NCBI GenBank assembly: GCA_019421725.1
Contig: JAHZES010000025.1
Location: 1-16,043 of the forward strand
DNA from: Clostridiales bacterium
GTDB taxonomy: Bacteria; Bacillota; Clostridia; Oscillospirales; Acutalibacteraceae
DNA length: 16,043 nucleotides
Reading direction: 5' to 3'
A program made the position numbers and the translations under genes. The notes below the pieces were generated by a model that saw only the letters and a list, made by a program, of their open reading frames with translations, was not told the origin of the DNA and did no database searches. Positions 6,845 through 14,256 of this stretch are shown here, in pieces. Within the stretch, counting starts at the first letter, position 1; each line of letters begins with the position of its first letter.

Positions 6845-7972
6845 ATGGCAATGGAGAATGAATCTCTGATTGAGTTGAAAAACATTGGCGTGTCGTTTGA
6901 CGGGGAACAGATTCTGCATAATTTGAATCTGACGATCCGCGACGGAGAATTTGTCACGCTGCTGGGGCCTTCCGGCTGTGGAAAAACAACTACGCTCAGG
7001 CTGATCGGCGGGTTTTTGCAGCCGGATTGCGGTGATGTGCTTTTTGCCGGAAAGCGCGTTAATGAAATTCCGCCGCACAAACGCCAGGTAAATACAATTT
7101 TTCAAAAGTACGCACTGTTTCCGCATTTGAATGTGTTCGAAAACGTTGCATTCGGAATGCGTATCAAAAAGCGGCCGAAGGCAGAAATTCAAAAAAAGAC
7201 GGAAGAGATGCTGGAGCTTGTAAATTTAAAAGGATTTGGCAAACGCAGCGTAAATTCGCTTTCCGGCGGGCAGCAGCAGCGTGTTGCCATTGCCCGGGCG
7301 CTTGCAAACGAGCCCCGGGTGCTTTTGCTGGACGAGCCGCTTGGCGCACTGGATCTGAAGCTGCGCAAGGATATGCAGGTGGAGCTGAAGAAGATTCAGC
7401 AGCAGCTTGGAATCACCTTTATTTTCGTAACGCACGATCAGGAAGAAGCGCTTTCCATGTCCGACACAGTGGTTGTAATGGACAAAGGAATTATCCAGCA
7501 GATCGGTTCGCCGGAGGATATTTATAATGAACCTCAAAATGCCTTTGTGGCAGATTTTATCGGCGAAAGCAATATTGTGGATGGCATTATGCGCCGGGAC
7601 CGTCTGGTGGAGATATCCGGCGTGCAGTATCCCTGTGTCGATAGCGGGTTTGCAAAGGACGAGCCTGTCGATGTAGTTGTTCGGCCGGAGGATATTGATG
7701 TGGTAGCAGCCGGAACCGGTTTTTTGACGGGTGTTGTCACGGGAATTACCTTCAAGGGCGTTCACTATGAAATGATCGTCGATGTCGGAGGATTTAAATG
7801 GATGATCCAGTCCACCGATATGGAACCGGTTGGAAAAACAATCGGGCTGCACATTGAACCGGATGCGTTTCATATTATGAAGCGCTCCGAATATTCCGGA
7901 AAATTTGGCGATTACAGCTCCTTCAGCGATGAAATGGATGAAAACAGCCAGCCGGAAGAGGTGGAAATTTGA
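6845..7972 (+). CDS. potA: Spermidine/putrescine ABC importer, ATP-binding protein PotA
   Basis: 375-residue ATPase that powers polyamine uptake through PotB/PotC. The nucleotide-binding domain shows Walker A GPSGCGKT (41-48), the ABC signature LSGGQQQR (139-146), Walker B VLLLDEP (159-165) and the switch histidine in THDQEEA (H197). Residues from about 240 on form the TOBE-type C-terminal domain ([10 protein letters not shown] at about 277-286) seen in PotA-type importers, followed by an acidic tail. ATG 6845 is seven bases after GAGGGGG (6831-6837); an in-frame ATG at 6839 is only one base from it and so less likely. It is first in the operon, and its stop overlaps the potB start (TTGA). 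The Pot assignment, over ferric-ion or sulfate importers, rests mainly on the PotD-type binding protein encoded downstream. Confidence 0.93.
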   Translation: MAMENESLIELKNIGVSFDGEQILHNLNLTIRDGEFVTLLGPSGCGKTTTLRLIGGFLQPDCGDVLFAGKRVNEIPPHKRQVNTIFQKYALFPHLNVFENVAFGMRIKKRPKAEIQKKTEEMLELVNLKGFGKRSVNSLSGGQQQRVAIARALANEPRVLLLDEPLGALDLKLRKDMQVELKKIQQQLGITFIFVTHDQEEALSMSDTVVVMDKGIIQQIGSPEDIYNEPQNAFVADFIGESNIVDGIMRRDRLVEISGVQYPCVDSGFAKDEPVDVVVRPEDIDVVAAGTGFLTGVVTGITFKGVHYEMIVDVGGFKWMIQSTDMEPVGKTIGLHIEPDAFHIMKRSEYSGKFGDYSSFSDEMDENSQPEEVEI

Positions 7973-8787
7973 AGGCGAAAAAGGCAGCGTTGCCGTACCT
8001 TGTGTGGATGCTTTTGTTTACGGTCGTCCCACTCGGTATTGTGGCGTACTTTGCCTTTACAGATGATGCCGGCCAATTTACATGGAATAATATCTTGCGG
8101 ATCGGCGAGTTTATTCCGACCCTTTGGGAGTCGATCAAGCTGGGCGGAATTGCCACTGTCCTTTGTATTCTGTTCGGCTATCCGATGGCTTATTTTATTT
8201 CACGTTCCAAGGCGCATGTGCAGCAAACGATGGTAATGATTCTGATGCTGCCGATGTGGATGAACTTTTTGCTGCGGACCTATGCGTGGATGACGCTGCT
8301 GGAGGACACCGGACTGATCAATTCCCTGCTGCAGCTTCTCGGGCTGCCAACAGCGCATATGATCAACACGCCCGGCGCGGTGGTGCTCGGTATGGTTTAT
8401 AATTTTCTGCCTTTTATGATTCTTCCGATTTATTCGGTAATGGTAAAAATTGATTTCAAAGTAGTGGAGGCTGCGCAGGATCTTGGTGCGAACGGTCTGC
8501 AGGTGTTCCGGCGTGTCATTCTTCCGCTCAGTGTGCCCGGCATTTGCTCCGGTGTGACAATGGTGTTCGTGCCTGCGGTGAGTACGTTTGTCATATCAAA
8601 GATGTTAGGTGGAAGTCTTAATATGCTGATTGGCGACGTGATCGAGATGATGTTTGTCGGCAGCTCCCTGAATTTCAATCTTGGCGCGGCGCTGTCGTTG
8701 GTCCTGATGGTTCTGATTTTGATCTGTATGGCCGTGATGAATCATTTTGACGACGATGCGGATGCTTCGGGAGGGATTTTGCTGTGA
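7969..8787 (+). CDS. potB: Spermidine/putrescine ABC importer, permease PotB
   Basis: 272-residue inner permease subunit with about six hydrophobic segments. The cytoplasmic coupling loop that docks on the ATPase reads [20 protein letters not shown] (167-186), a clear EAA motif. [16 protein letters not shown] (about 93-108) is typical of PotB. Translation starts at TTG 7969, whose last two bases are shared with the TGA of potA (TTGA, 7969-7972). The purine-rich stretch GGAAGAGGTGG (7953-7963) supplies the ribosome site. The overlap implies translational coupling to PotA. No other start codon near the N-terminus fits as well. Confidence 0.93.
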   Translation: MKAKKAALPYLVWMLLFTVVPLGIVAYFAFTDDAGQFTWNNILRIGEFIPTLWESIKLGGIATVLCILFGYPMAYFISRSKAHVQQTMVMILMLPMWMNFLLRTYAWMTLLEDTGLINSLLQLLGLPTAHMINTPGAVVLGMVYNFLPFMILPIYSVMVKIDFKVVEAAQDLGANGLQVFRRVILPLSVPGICSGVTMVFVPAVSTFVISKMLGGSLNMLIGDVIEMMFVGSSLNFNLGAALSLVLMVLILICMAVMNHFDDDADASGGILL

Positions 8788-9614
8788 AGGTTTTTTCAAA
8801 GATTTATACGGCGTTGATTTTTACCTTTCTGTATGCACCGATCCTGATACTGATCGTATTTTCATTCAACCAAAGCAAAACCCGTGGTCTGTGGACGGGC
8901 TTTACACTGAAATGGTACGAAGAACTGTTTCGGGACAAGGATATGATGGGTGCGCTTTCTGTCACGCTGATTGTTGCGGTAGTCGCCTCTGTTGCTGCAG
9001 TAGTGATCGGTACCCTGGCCGCAGTCGGGGTGTTCAGCATGAAAAAACGCGTGCGTTCACTGATTATGGCGGTCAACCAGATTCCAATGGTTAATCCGGA
9101 GATCGTGACCGGCATCTCGCTGATGCTTTTATTTGTACTGATTTACAATTCCACAGGTCTGTTTGAAACCGGGATCGGTACGCTTTTGATCGCGCACATT
9201 TCTTTCTGCATTCCGTATGTGCTGCTGTCGGTGCTGCCAAAGCTGAGGCAGATGAATTACTCAGTTTACGAGGCGGCGTTGGATCTGGGCTGTAGTCCGG
9301 TCAAGGCGTTTTTCAAAGTAGTTTTGCCGGAAATTTTCCCCGGTATCATGACAGGCTTTTTGATGGCGTTCACGCTTTCACTGGATGATTTTGTTATCAG
9401 CCTGTTTACCGGCGGTTCCGCGCAAACGCTGTCCGTACTGATTTATTCGATGACGAAAAAACGTGTCAGCCCCACGATCAATGCGCTTTCTACGCTGCTG
9501 TTCGTTTCGGTGCTGATTCTGCTGATTCTTGCTAATTTGGGGCAAATCCGCAGCATCAAGCGCGCCAACCGAAACGCACGGGCAGAAAAAGGACAGGAGG
9601 AAATGAACCGTTGA
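8784..9614 (+). CDS. potC: Spermidine/putrescine ABC importer, permease PotC
   Basis: 276-residue partner of PotB in the membrane channel. It opens with a hydrophobic helix (LIFTFLYAPILILIVFSFNQ, 11-30). The EAA coupling motif is YEAALDLGCSPVKAFFKVVL (162-181). FTLSLDDFVIS (about 196-206) is the hallmark of PotC/YdcV-type subunits. The GTG start at 8784 overlaps the TGA of potB in GTGA (8784-8787) and is preceded by GGGAGGGA (from about 8769). The C-terminus is basic and charged, and its last codons contain the ribosome site for potD. Function follows from family and operon position. Confidence 0.93.
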   Translation: MKVFSKIYTALIFTFLYAPILILIVFSFNQSKTRGLWTGFTLKWYEELFRDKDMMGALSVTLIVAVVASVAAVVIGTLAAVGVFSMKKRVRSLIMAVNQIPMVNPEIVTGISLMLLFVLIYNSTGLFETGIGTLLIAHISFCIPYVLLSVLPKLRQMNYSVYEAALDLGCSPVKAFFKVVLPEIFPGIMTGFLMAFTLSLDDFVISLFTGGSAQTLSVLIYSMTKKRVSPTINALSTLLFVSVLILLILANLGQIRSIKRANRNARAEKGQEEMNR

Positions 9615-10696
9615 AACGCAGATTGCTTTCCTTAGTGCTGTGTATTCTGCTGGCAGCGGCAGCCGGTGTAATGGTATCCTGCTCCGGCAGTGACGGCAGC
9701 ACAACGATTTATGTTAAAAATTGGGGAGAATATATGTCTCTCGGCGAAGATGAAATGATGAACGTCAACGAGGAATTCACCAAACAGACGGGTATTCGTG
9801 TGAAATACACTACCTATGAGACAAACGAACAGTTGTATACCATGCTCAGCACCGGGAGCACGGAGATCGACGTAGTTTTTCCCTCGGATTACATGGCGGG
9901 CCGTATGGTGGAGGAAGGAATGCTGGCAGAGCTTGATTTTGACCATATTCCGAATTACGACTTGATCGACAGCCAGTTTAAGAATCTGCAGTACGACCCG
10001 GAAAACAAATATACGGTTCCCTATCTGTGGGGAACTGTGGGAATTTTTTATAATACAACAATGGTCGACCCGGAGGATGTGGAAGATTTAAGCTGGGATC
10101 TGCTTTGGAATGAAAAATACGCCGGAAAAATTTTGATGTTTGATAATCCGCGCGACGCGTTTGCCATTGCAGAGGCGAAGCTTGGTTATTCGCTGAATAC
10201 AACGGACGAAAGCGAGCTTTGGGCATCGTATGAGGAGCTTTTGAAGCAGAAAAAGCTTTTGCAGGCGTATGTGATGGATCAGGTTTTTTCAAAAATGGCG
10301 ACTGGAGAAGCAGCAATTGCGCCTTACTATGCTGGTGACGGTATTGTCATGCTGGAAGAAAATGAAGATATCGCGTTCGGTTTCCCGAAGGAAGCGGTCA
10401 ACCAGTTTGTCGATGTTGTCTGTATTCCTAAAAACAGCAAAAACAAAGAGGCAGCGGAACAGTACATTAATTTTCTGTGTTCCACCGAGGCTGATTTAGC
10501 TAATGCGGAAGCGGTGGGTTATGCGACGCCTCAAACAGAGGCGCGGGCGGAACTTGATCCTGAAGTCCGCGACGACCCGATGTTTTATCCGCCGCAGGAG
10601 ATTTTGGATAACACGGAAATTTTTATGACGCTTCCCAAAAAGGTCAACCAGCTGATGGACGACCTTTGGATCAAGTTGAAAATTTCCAGAGGTTGA
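9611..10696 (+). CDS. potD: Spermidine/putrescine-binding lipoprotein PotD
   Basis: 361-residue extracellular solute-binding protein that delivers polyamines to PotBC. The N-terminus is a lipoprotein signal: basic MKRR, a hydrophobic stretch, then VMVSC with C24 as the lipid-bearing cysteine. Mature-domain landmarks of the PotD family are KNWGEYM, VFPSDYMAGRMVEEGMLAEL, VPYLWGTVGIFYN and MFDNPRDAFAIA. The last holds acidic residues at the place where E. coli PotD contacts the amines. The start is TTG 9611, overlapping the potC TGA (TTGA, 9611-9614), ten bases after GGAGG (9596-9600). The out-of-frame ATG at 9603 is not used. Being last of the four, with a weak start codon, is unusual for a subunit normally needed in excess. 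Polyamine versus another cationic ligand is not proven. Confidence 0.92.
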   Translation: MKRRLLSLVLCILLAAAAGVMVSCSGSDGSTTIYVKNWGEYMSLGEDEMMNVNEEFTKQTGIRVKYTTYETNEQLYTMLSTGSTEIDVVFPSDYMAGRMVEEGMLAELDFDHIPNYDLIDSQFKNLQYDPENKYTVPYLWGTVGIFYNTTMVDPEDVEDLSWDLLWNEKYAGKILMFDNPRDAFAIAEAKLGYSLNTTDESELWASYEELLKQKKLLQAYVMDQVFSKMATGEAAIAPYYAGDGIVMLEENEDIAFGFPKEAVNQFVDVVCIPKNSKNKEAAEQYINFLCSTEADLANAEAVGYATPQTEARAELDPEVRDDPMFYPPQEILDNTEIFMTLPKKVNQLMDDLWIKLKISRG

Positions 10697-10730
10697 CCGG
10701 AGATTAACTTTTCAGTGGGATTTACGGAAC

Positions 10731-10735
10731 AGGAG
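10731..10735 (+). promoter_or_regulatory. Ribosome binding site fixing a TTG start
   Basis: AGGAG lies nine bases before TTG 10745. The competing in-frame GTG at 10715 has only a GGAG about 12 bases upstream. The downstream start also places the catalytic DLDGT motif at residues 10-14, where HAD phosphatases usually have it. Confidence 0.6.
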
Positions 10736-10744
10736 AAGATTTTT

Positions 10745-11413
10745 TTGAAAGGACCTTTCGGTGTAATTTTTGATTTGGACGGCACCTTGGTAAATTCGCT
10801 CGGCGATTTGCAAAGCAGTGTAAATGCGGTCATGCGGGCACACGGTTTTCCTGCTGCCACCGAAGAAGCGATGAAGCGGATGGTTGGAAACGGGATTCGA
10901 AAGCTGGTGGAACGTGCGCTGCCTGAACAGGAGCGTACGCCCGGGTTCATTGAGAGCTGCCTGCGCGAATTTTCAGAGCATTACAGAACCCATTGCCTGG
11001 ATCAAACACGCCCGTACCCCGGAATGGGGGAGCTGGTACTGTCTCTGCATGCGGATGGGATCCGCACCGCGGTCGTCTCCAATAAGGCGGATTGTATGGC
11101 AAAACAGATTGTCGGGGGGCTGTTTCCGGATTCAGCGTTTGACAGGGTCTTTGGAATGCAGGAGGGTGTTGCGCCAAAGCCGGATCCGGAGGCATTGCTG
11201 CGCATCTGCAAAGAATGGGATGTCCGGCTGAGTAATTGTGCGATGGTTGGCGATTCCGATGTTGATATTTTGACCGGAAAAAACGCCGGAATGTATACGA
11301 TAGGCGTTGCATGGGGATTTCGCGGGCGCAGGGAGCTGCAGCAGAGCGGGGCGGATTTTATTGCGGACAATGCCGCACAGCTTGCGGAAGCGCTGCGAAA
11401 GTTTTGTTCATAA
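10745..11413 (+). CDS. HAD-family phosphatase, phosphoglycolate phosphatase-like
   Basis: 222-residue cytoplasmic hydrolase of the haloacid dehalogenase superfamily. All four catalytic motifs are present: FDLDGT with nucleophile D10 and acid D12, VSNK (111-114), K145 in PKPDP, and GDSDVD (169-174) for Mg2+. The helical cap between residues ~17 and ~85 and the YPGM segment match the Gph/PGP group, which dephosphorylates 2-phosphoglycolate or related small phosphoesters. Specificity within this group cannot be read from sequence; pyrophosphatase PpaX-like or nucleotidase activity is possible. It starts 48 bases after potD with no terminator between, so it is probably cotranscribed with the polyamine genes, though a functional link is not evident. 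If GTG 10715 is used the protein gains ten residues. Confidence 0.85.
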   Translation: MKGPFGVIFDLDGTLVNSLGDLQSSVNAVMRAHGFPAATEEAMKRMVGNGIRKLVERALPEQERTPGFIESCLREFSEHYRTHCLDQTRPYPGMGELVLSLHADGIRTAVVSNKADCMAKQIVGGLFPDSAFDRVFGMQEGVAPKPDPEALLRICKEWDVRLSNCAMVGDSDVDILTGKNAGMYTIGVAWGFRGRRELQQSGADFIADNAAQLAEALRKFCS

Positions 11414-11458
11414 AGTCATTGGTCATGAGGGTTATCATACAATTACACAGATATTTTT

Positions 11459-11481
11459 GAAAAAAGCTTCATCTTTTTTTC
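11459..11481 (+). terminator. Weak A/T-rich terminator candidate after the pot-HAD operon
   Basis: AAAAAAG (11460-11466) can pair with CTTTTTT (11473-11479) around CTTCAT. The stem is almost entirely A-T and its 3' arm doubles as the T run, so termination may be partial. No better hairpin was seen between 11414 and the next promoter. Confidence 0.3.
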
Positions 11482-11502
11482 TGCGTTTTTGAAAAAAAAC
11501 AC

Positions 11503-11530
11503 TTGCTTTAGCTGAATAATATGATAAAAT
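11503..11530 (+). promoter_or_regulatory. Promoter of the amino-acid ABC importer operon
   Basis: TTGCTT (11503-11508), a 16-base spacer and TAAAAT (11525-11530). The predicted start near 11537 leaves a leader of about 87 bases to the ATG at 11624. No known riboswitch was recognised in it. Confidence 0.55.
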
Positions 11531-11623
11531 AGTAGCATGTCAGCGCTCGCGTTTTCTGGACGGTGCCTATGGTTCAGGAGAAGGAAAAAAGCAGCGCAGC
11601 TTCAGAAAGGGTGGAGATTTTTC

Positions 11624-12406
11624 ATGAAAATGAAAAGAATTTTGGCATTGTGTCTGGCGCTTGTTATAGGTTGCTCTTCCATGCTGTTGGGTTGCTCGGG
11701 CAGCAGCTCGGAAACCAAGGTGATCGTTGGTGTAGACAACGGTTTTCCGCCGATGGGATTTTTGAATGACCAAAATGAACTTGTTGGTTTTGATATTGAC
11801 GTTGCAAAAGCTGTTTTTGAAAAATTGGGTATGCAGGCCGAATTTTTGGCAATTGACTGGAACGCAAAAGAACAGGAATTGAACACCAAAAAGGTAGACT
11901 GCCTTTGGAACGGCTATACAATTACCGACGAGCGCAAAGAAAAGGTCAATTTCTCTGATCCGTACATGAAGAACGCGCAGGTCATTGTAGTGAAAAAGGA
12001 ATCCGGCTATGTTTCCATCAGCGATCTGGCAGGAAAAAAGCTTGCCCTGCAGTCTGGTTCAAGCGCGGAGGACGCTTTGGACGAAGCCGCAGATTTTAAA
12101 GCATCATTAGGCGGGATCAATGAATTCGGCGATAACATGAAAGCGTTTATGGATCTTGAAGCAGGAATGTCCGATGCAGTTCTGCTGGATCAGGTCGTGG
12201 CCGATTATTACATTAAAACCAACAACAAAGATTGGATCGTTCTGGATGACAAGCTTGCGTTGGAAGAGTATGGCGTAGGTTTCCGCAAGGATGATCCGCT
12301 CCGCGACAAGGTAAACGATACTCTGAAAGAGCTTGCCGCTGATGGAACGCTGGCCAAAATTTCTACAGAGTGGTTTGGTTCAGACGTAACTACGATCGGA
12401 AAGTAA
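11624..12406 (+). CDS. Polar amino-acid ABC importer, substrate-binding lipoprotein
   Basis: 260-residue extracellular binding protein of the PAAT (SBP_bac_3) family. The signal sequence ends in lipobox LLGC with C24. The mature protein carries VGVDNGFPPMGFLNDQNELV (35-54) and GFDIDVAKAV. The ligand motif GYTITDERKEKVNFSDPY (97-114) contains R104, expected to bind the amino-acid carboxylate; an Asp in the second lobe (D189, in LLDQVVADYY) fits the amino-group contact. The C-terminus, ISTEWFGSDVTTIGK, is typical of clostridial members. The start is ATG 11624, seven bases after GGAG (11613-11616). An upstream in-frame ATG at 11537 would coincide with the predicted transcript start and would put 29 residues before the signal peptide. 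The amino acid carried (cystine, glutamine, arginine and others are possible) is not determined. Confidence 0.92.
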   Translation: MKMKRILALCLALVIGCSSMLLGCSGSSSETKVIVGVDNGFPPMGFLNDQNELVGFDIDVAKAVFEKLGMQAEFLAIDWNAKEQELNTKKVDCLWNGYTITDERKEKVNFSDPYMKNAQVIVVKKESGYVSISDLAGKKLALQSGSSAEDALDEAADFKASLGGINEFGDNMKAFMDLEAGMSDAVLLDQVVADYYIKTNNKDWIVLDDKLALEEYGVGFRKDDPLRDKVNDTLKELAADGTLAKISTEWFGSDVTTIGK

Positions 12407-12431
12407 TTTCGGCTTATTGCAGAAGTACAGC

Positions 12432-12490
12432 AAGACGGAAGCCAGACGCTGTGTTCCAAATTCTTGGAGCAGCGCCGCTCCGTCTTTTTT
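12432..12490 (+). terminator. Attenuator-like hairpin between binding protein and permease genes
   Basis: AGACGGA (12433-12439) pairs with TCCGTCT (12479-12485). Inside it CGCTG (12447-12451) pairs with CAGCG (12470-12474), and TCCAA (12455-12459) pairs with TTGGA (12464-12468). Six T (12485-12490) follow. GGAGC 12466-12470 can alternatively pair with GCTCC 12477-12481. Located inside an operon, it probably lets only part of the transcription continue, so that the binding protein outnumbers the membrane subunits. Confidence 0.75.
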
Positions 12491-12558
12491 CCGCTATATC
12501 AGGAAATTCCTTTCATACGGAATTCAAACGACCATACGAACGAAAGGCTTGGTGCTTC

Positions 12559-13209
12559 ATGGGAATTGATTATGCTTCTCTGCTGCGCTCAATGTTGGAA
12601 GCTTCCGGTACGACCCTCGCAATTTTTGGGCTGACGCTGTTGTTCGGGTTGCCGCTTGGGCTGTTGGCTGCCGCCGGGCGAATGTCGCGGTTTAAGCCGC
12701 TGCGTTGGCTGATAACAGTGTATCTGCAGATCATGCGTGGAACGCCTTTGATGCTGCAGCTGTTCTTTTTTTGCTACGGCCCATATTACCTGTTCCGCGT
12801 TAGCGGCGGCAACCGGTTTACAGCGGCAATAGTGGCATTTGTTTTGAACTATGCAGCTTATTTCGCCGAGATTTACCGTGCAGGGATCGAATCGATTCCG
12901 GTTGGACAATACGAAGCGGCCGGTGCGCTTGGCTTCACCCGCCGCCAGACCTTTTTCCGTATCATTCTGCCGCAGGTTGTCAAACGAATTCTGCCGCCCA
13001 TGGGCAATGAGTTTATGACGTTAGTTAAGGATACCTCTCTTGCGCGTGTGATTGCTATCGTAGAGCTTTTTACGATTGCGGAAAAAACTTCTTCCAACTA
13101 TTTTTCAACGGTTCCTCTTTTAATTGCCGGTGTTTTTTATTTTGTAATGAATGCCGTTGTGGGAAAATGTTTTGCCGTTGCTGAAAAAAGGCTTGATTAT
13201 TACCGTTGA
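12559..13209 (+). CDS. Polar amino-acid ABC importer, permease subunit
   Basis: 216-residue membrane subunit of the His/Glu/Gln/Arg/opine permease family. It shows MRGTPLMLQLFFF (59-71), the coupling EAA motif EAAGALGFTRRQTFFRIILP (119-138) and NEFMTLVKDTSL (150-161), all diagnostic. Length and five or so hydrophobic segments fit a homodimer-forming subunit, and only one permease gene is present. The start is ATG 12559, with AAAGG about eleven bases upstream, a modest ribosome site. The frame is open upstream as far as 12370, but that part crosses the attenuator hairpin and is not protein-like. It lies 152 bases after the binding-protein gene and 49 before the ATPase gene. Confidence 0.93.
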   Translation: MGIDYASLLRSMLEASGTTLAIFGLTLLFGLPLGLLAAAGRMSRFKPLRWLITVYLQIMRGTPLMLQLFFFCYGPYYLFRVSGGNRFTAAIVAFVLNYAAYFAEIYRAGIESIPVGQYEAAGALGFTRRQTFFRIILPQVVKRILPPMGNEFMTLVKDTSLARVIAIVELFTIAEKTSSNYFSTVPLLIAGVFYFVMNAVVGKCFAVAEKRLDYYR

Positions 13210-13258
13210 GCTTTCAGCGCCAAATTACAATACTGCAGAGAAGGGATGGCAAAACAAA

Positions 13259-14026
13259 ATGGAAAAAATTCTTTCGGTTTCTCATATCAGTAAAAGCTTT
13301 GACCACAATGAGGTTTTGCACGATATTTCGTTGGATGTTTGCCGTGGCGAGGTCATTGCCGTAATCGGGCCTTCCGGTTCTGGAAAGAGCACCCTGCTGC
13401 GCTGTATCAATCAATTGGAACGTGTGGACAGCGGCAGCATTTCCGTTTGTGGACAGACAATGGTGGAAACAGATGCGGCCGGCCGTGCGATTTATCAGCC
13501 CAAGGATGTTCTGCAGAAGATCCGGCTGCGCGTGGGGTTGGTTTTTCAAAGCTTTAATCTGTTTCCTCATTTTTCGGTACTTCGAAATATCATGGAAGCT
13601 CCGGTACATGTGCTTGGGCAGACTCCCCAGGCTGCGGAAACAACGGCACGCGACTTATTAAAAAAGATGGGGCTTTCCGACAAAGCAGACGCATATCCGT
13701 ATCAGCTTTCCGGGGGACAGCAGCAGCGTGTTTCCATTGCACGTGCTTTGGCGCTGAATCCGGAGCTGCTGTTTTTTGACGAACCGACTTCAGCGCTCGA
13801 CCCGGAACTGACCGGCGAAATTTTGAAAGTTCTGCGCCAACTGGCTGAAGAGAAGATGACGATGGTGATCGGTACGCATGAAATGGCGTTTGCGCGAGAT
13901 GTGGCCGATCGGATTATTTTTATGGATCATGGAAATATTCTGGAGCAGGGAACACCGGACGAAATCTTTAACGGGCCCAGAAGCGAACGGATGCAGTCGT
14001 TTTTAGCTCATTTTTCAGACCGCTAA
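13259..14026 (+). CDS. Polar amino-acid ABC importer, ATP-binding protein
   Basis: 255-residue ATPase of the GlnQ/HisP group that energises the preceding permease. It shows Walker A GPSGSGKST (37-45), Q-loop VFQSFNLFPH (95-104), signature LSGGQQQR (150-157), Walker B LLFFDEPTSALDPEL (170-184) and switch H207 in GTHEM. The segment at about 66-92, between the first strands and the Q-loop, is somewhat longer than in GlnQ and contains AGRAIYQPKD. The start is ATG 13259, about nine bases after a GGGATGG purine stretch; an in-frame frame extension back to 13151 overlaps the permease gene and is rejected. A strong terminator follows, making this the last gene of the operon. Confidence 0.94.
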   Translation: MEKILSVSHISKSFDHNEVLHDISLDVCRGEVIAVIGPSGSGKSTLLRCINQLERVDSGSISVCGQTMVETDAAGRAIYQPKDVLQKIRLRVGLVFQSFNLFPHFSVLRNIMEAPVHVLGQTPQAAETTARDLLKKMGLSDKADAYPYQLSGGQQQRVSIARALALNPELLFFDEPTSALDPELTGEILKVLRQLAEEKMTMVIGTHEMAFARDVADRIIFMDHGNILEQGTPDEIFNGPRSERMQSFLAHFSDR

Positions 14027-14055
14027 TTCTATCGCCTTTTTAATAAGAATTTCGG

Positions 14056-14084
14056 AAAGCGACAGCCTGGACTGTCGCTTTTTT
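14056..14084 (+). terminator. Rho-independent terminator of the amino-acid importer operon
   Basis: AAAGCGACAG (14056-14065) pairs perfectly with CTGTCGCTTT (14072-14081) around CCTGGA, and T continues to 14084. It starts 29 bases after the ATPase stop codon. Confidence 0.92.
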
Positions 14085-14127
14085 AGGTAAAGGGATTCTC
14101 TTTAACAGGCATTCTGAAATAAAGTAC

Positions 14128-14155
14128 TTGACAGGATAAAAAGGAGTGCTATAAT
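14128..14155 (+). promoter_or_regulatory. Strong promoter for DAHP synthase
   Basis: A perfect TTGACA (14128-14133), a 16-base spacer and a perfect TATAAT (14150-14155). Transcription would begin near 14162, leaving an A-rich leader of about 95 bases. No T-box or attenuator was recognised in that leader. Confidence 0.85.
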
Positions 14156-14256
14156 AACTTTAATGCATAAAAACATAAAAGCGTAAAAGTTTAAAGCGAA
14201 AAAGCAAACAGTTACCGTTTGGCGATGTAAAGTCGCGATTGAAAGGATGAGTATCT

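Noticed and set aside
11537..11623. Upstream ATG start for the binding lipoprotein
   Set aside because: It would coincide with the predicted transcript start and put 29 residues before a textbook lipoprotein signal peptide; ATG 11624 has a good ribosome site.
12370..12558. Upstream extension of the permease reading frame
   Set aside because: It overlaps the end of the binding-protein gene and the attenuator hairpin, and the translation is not membrane-protein-like.
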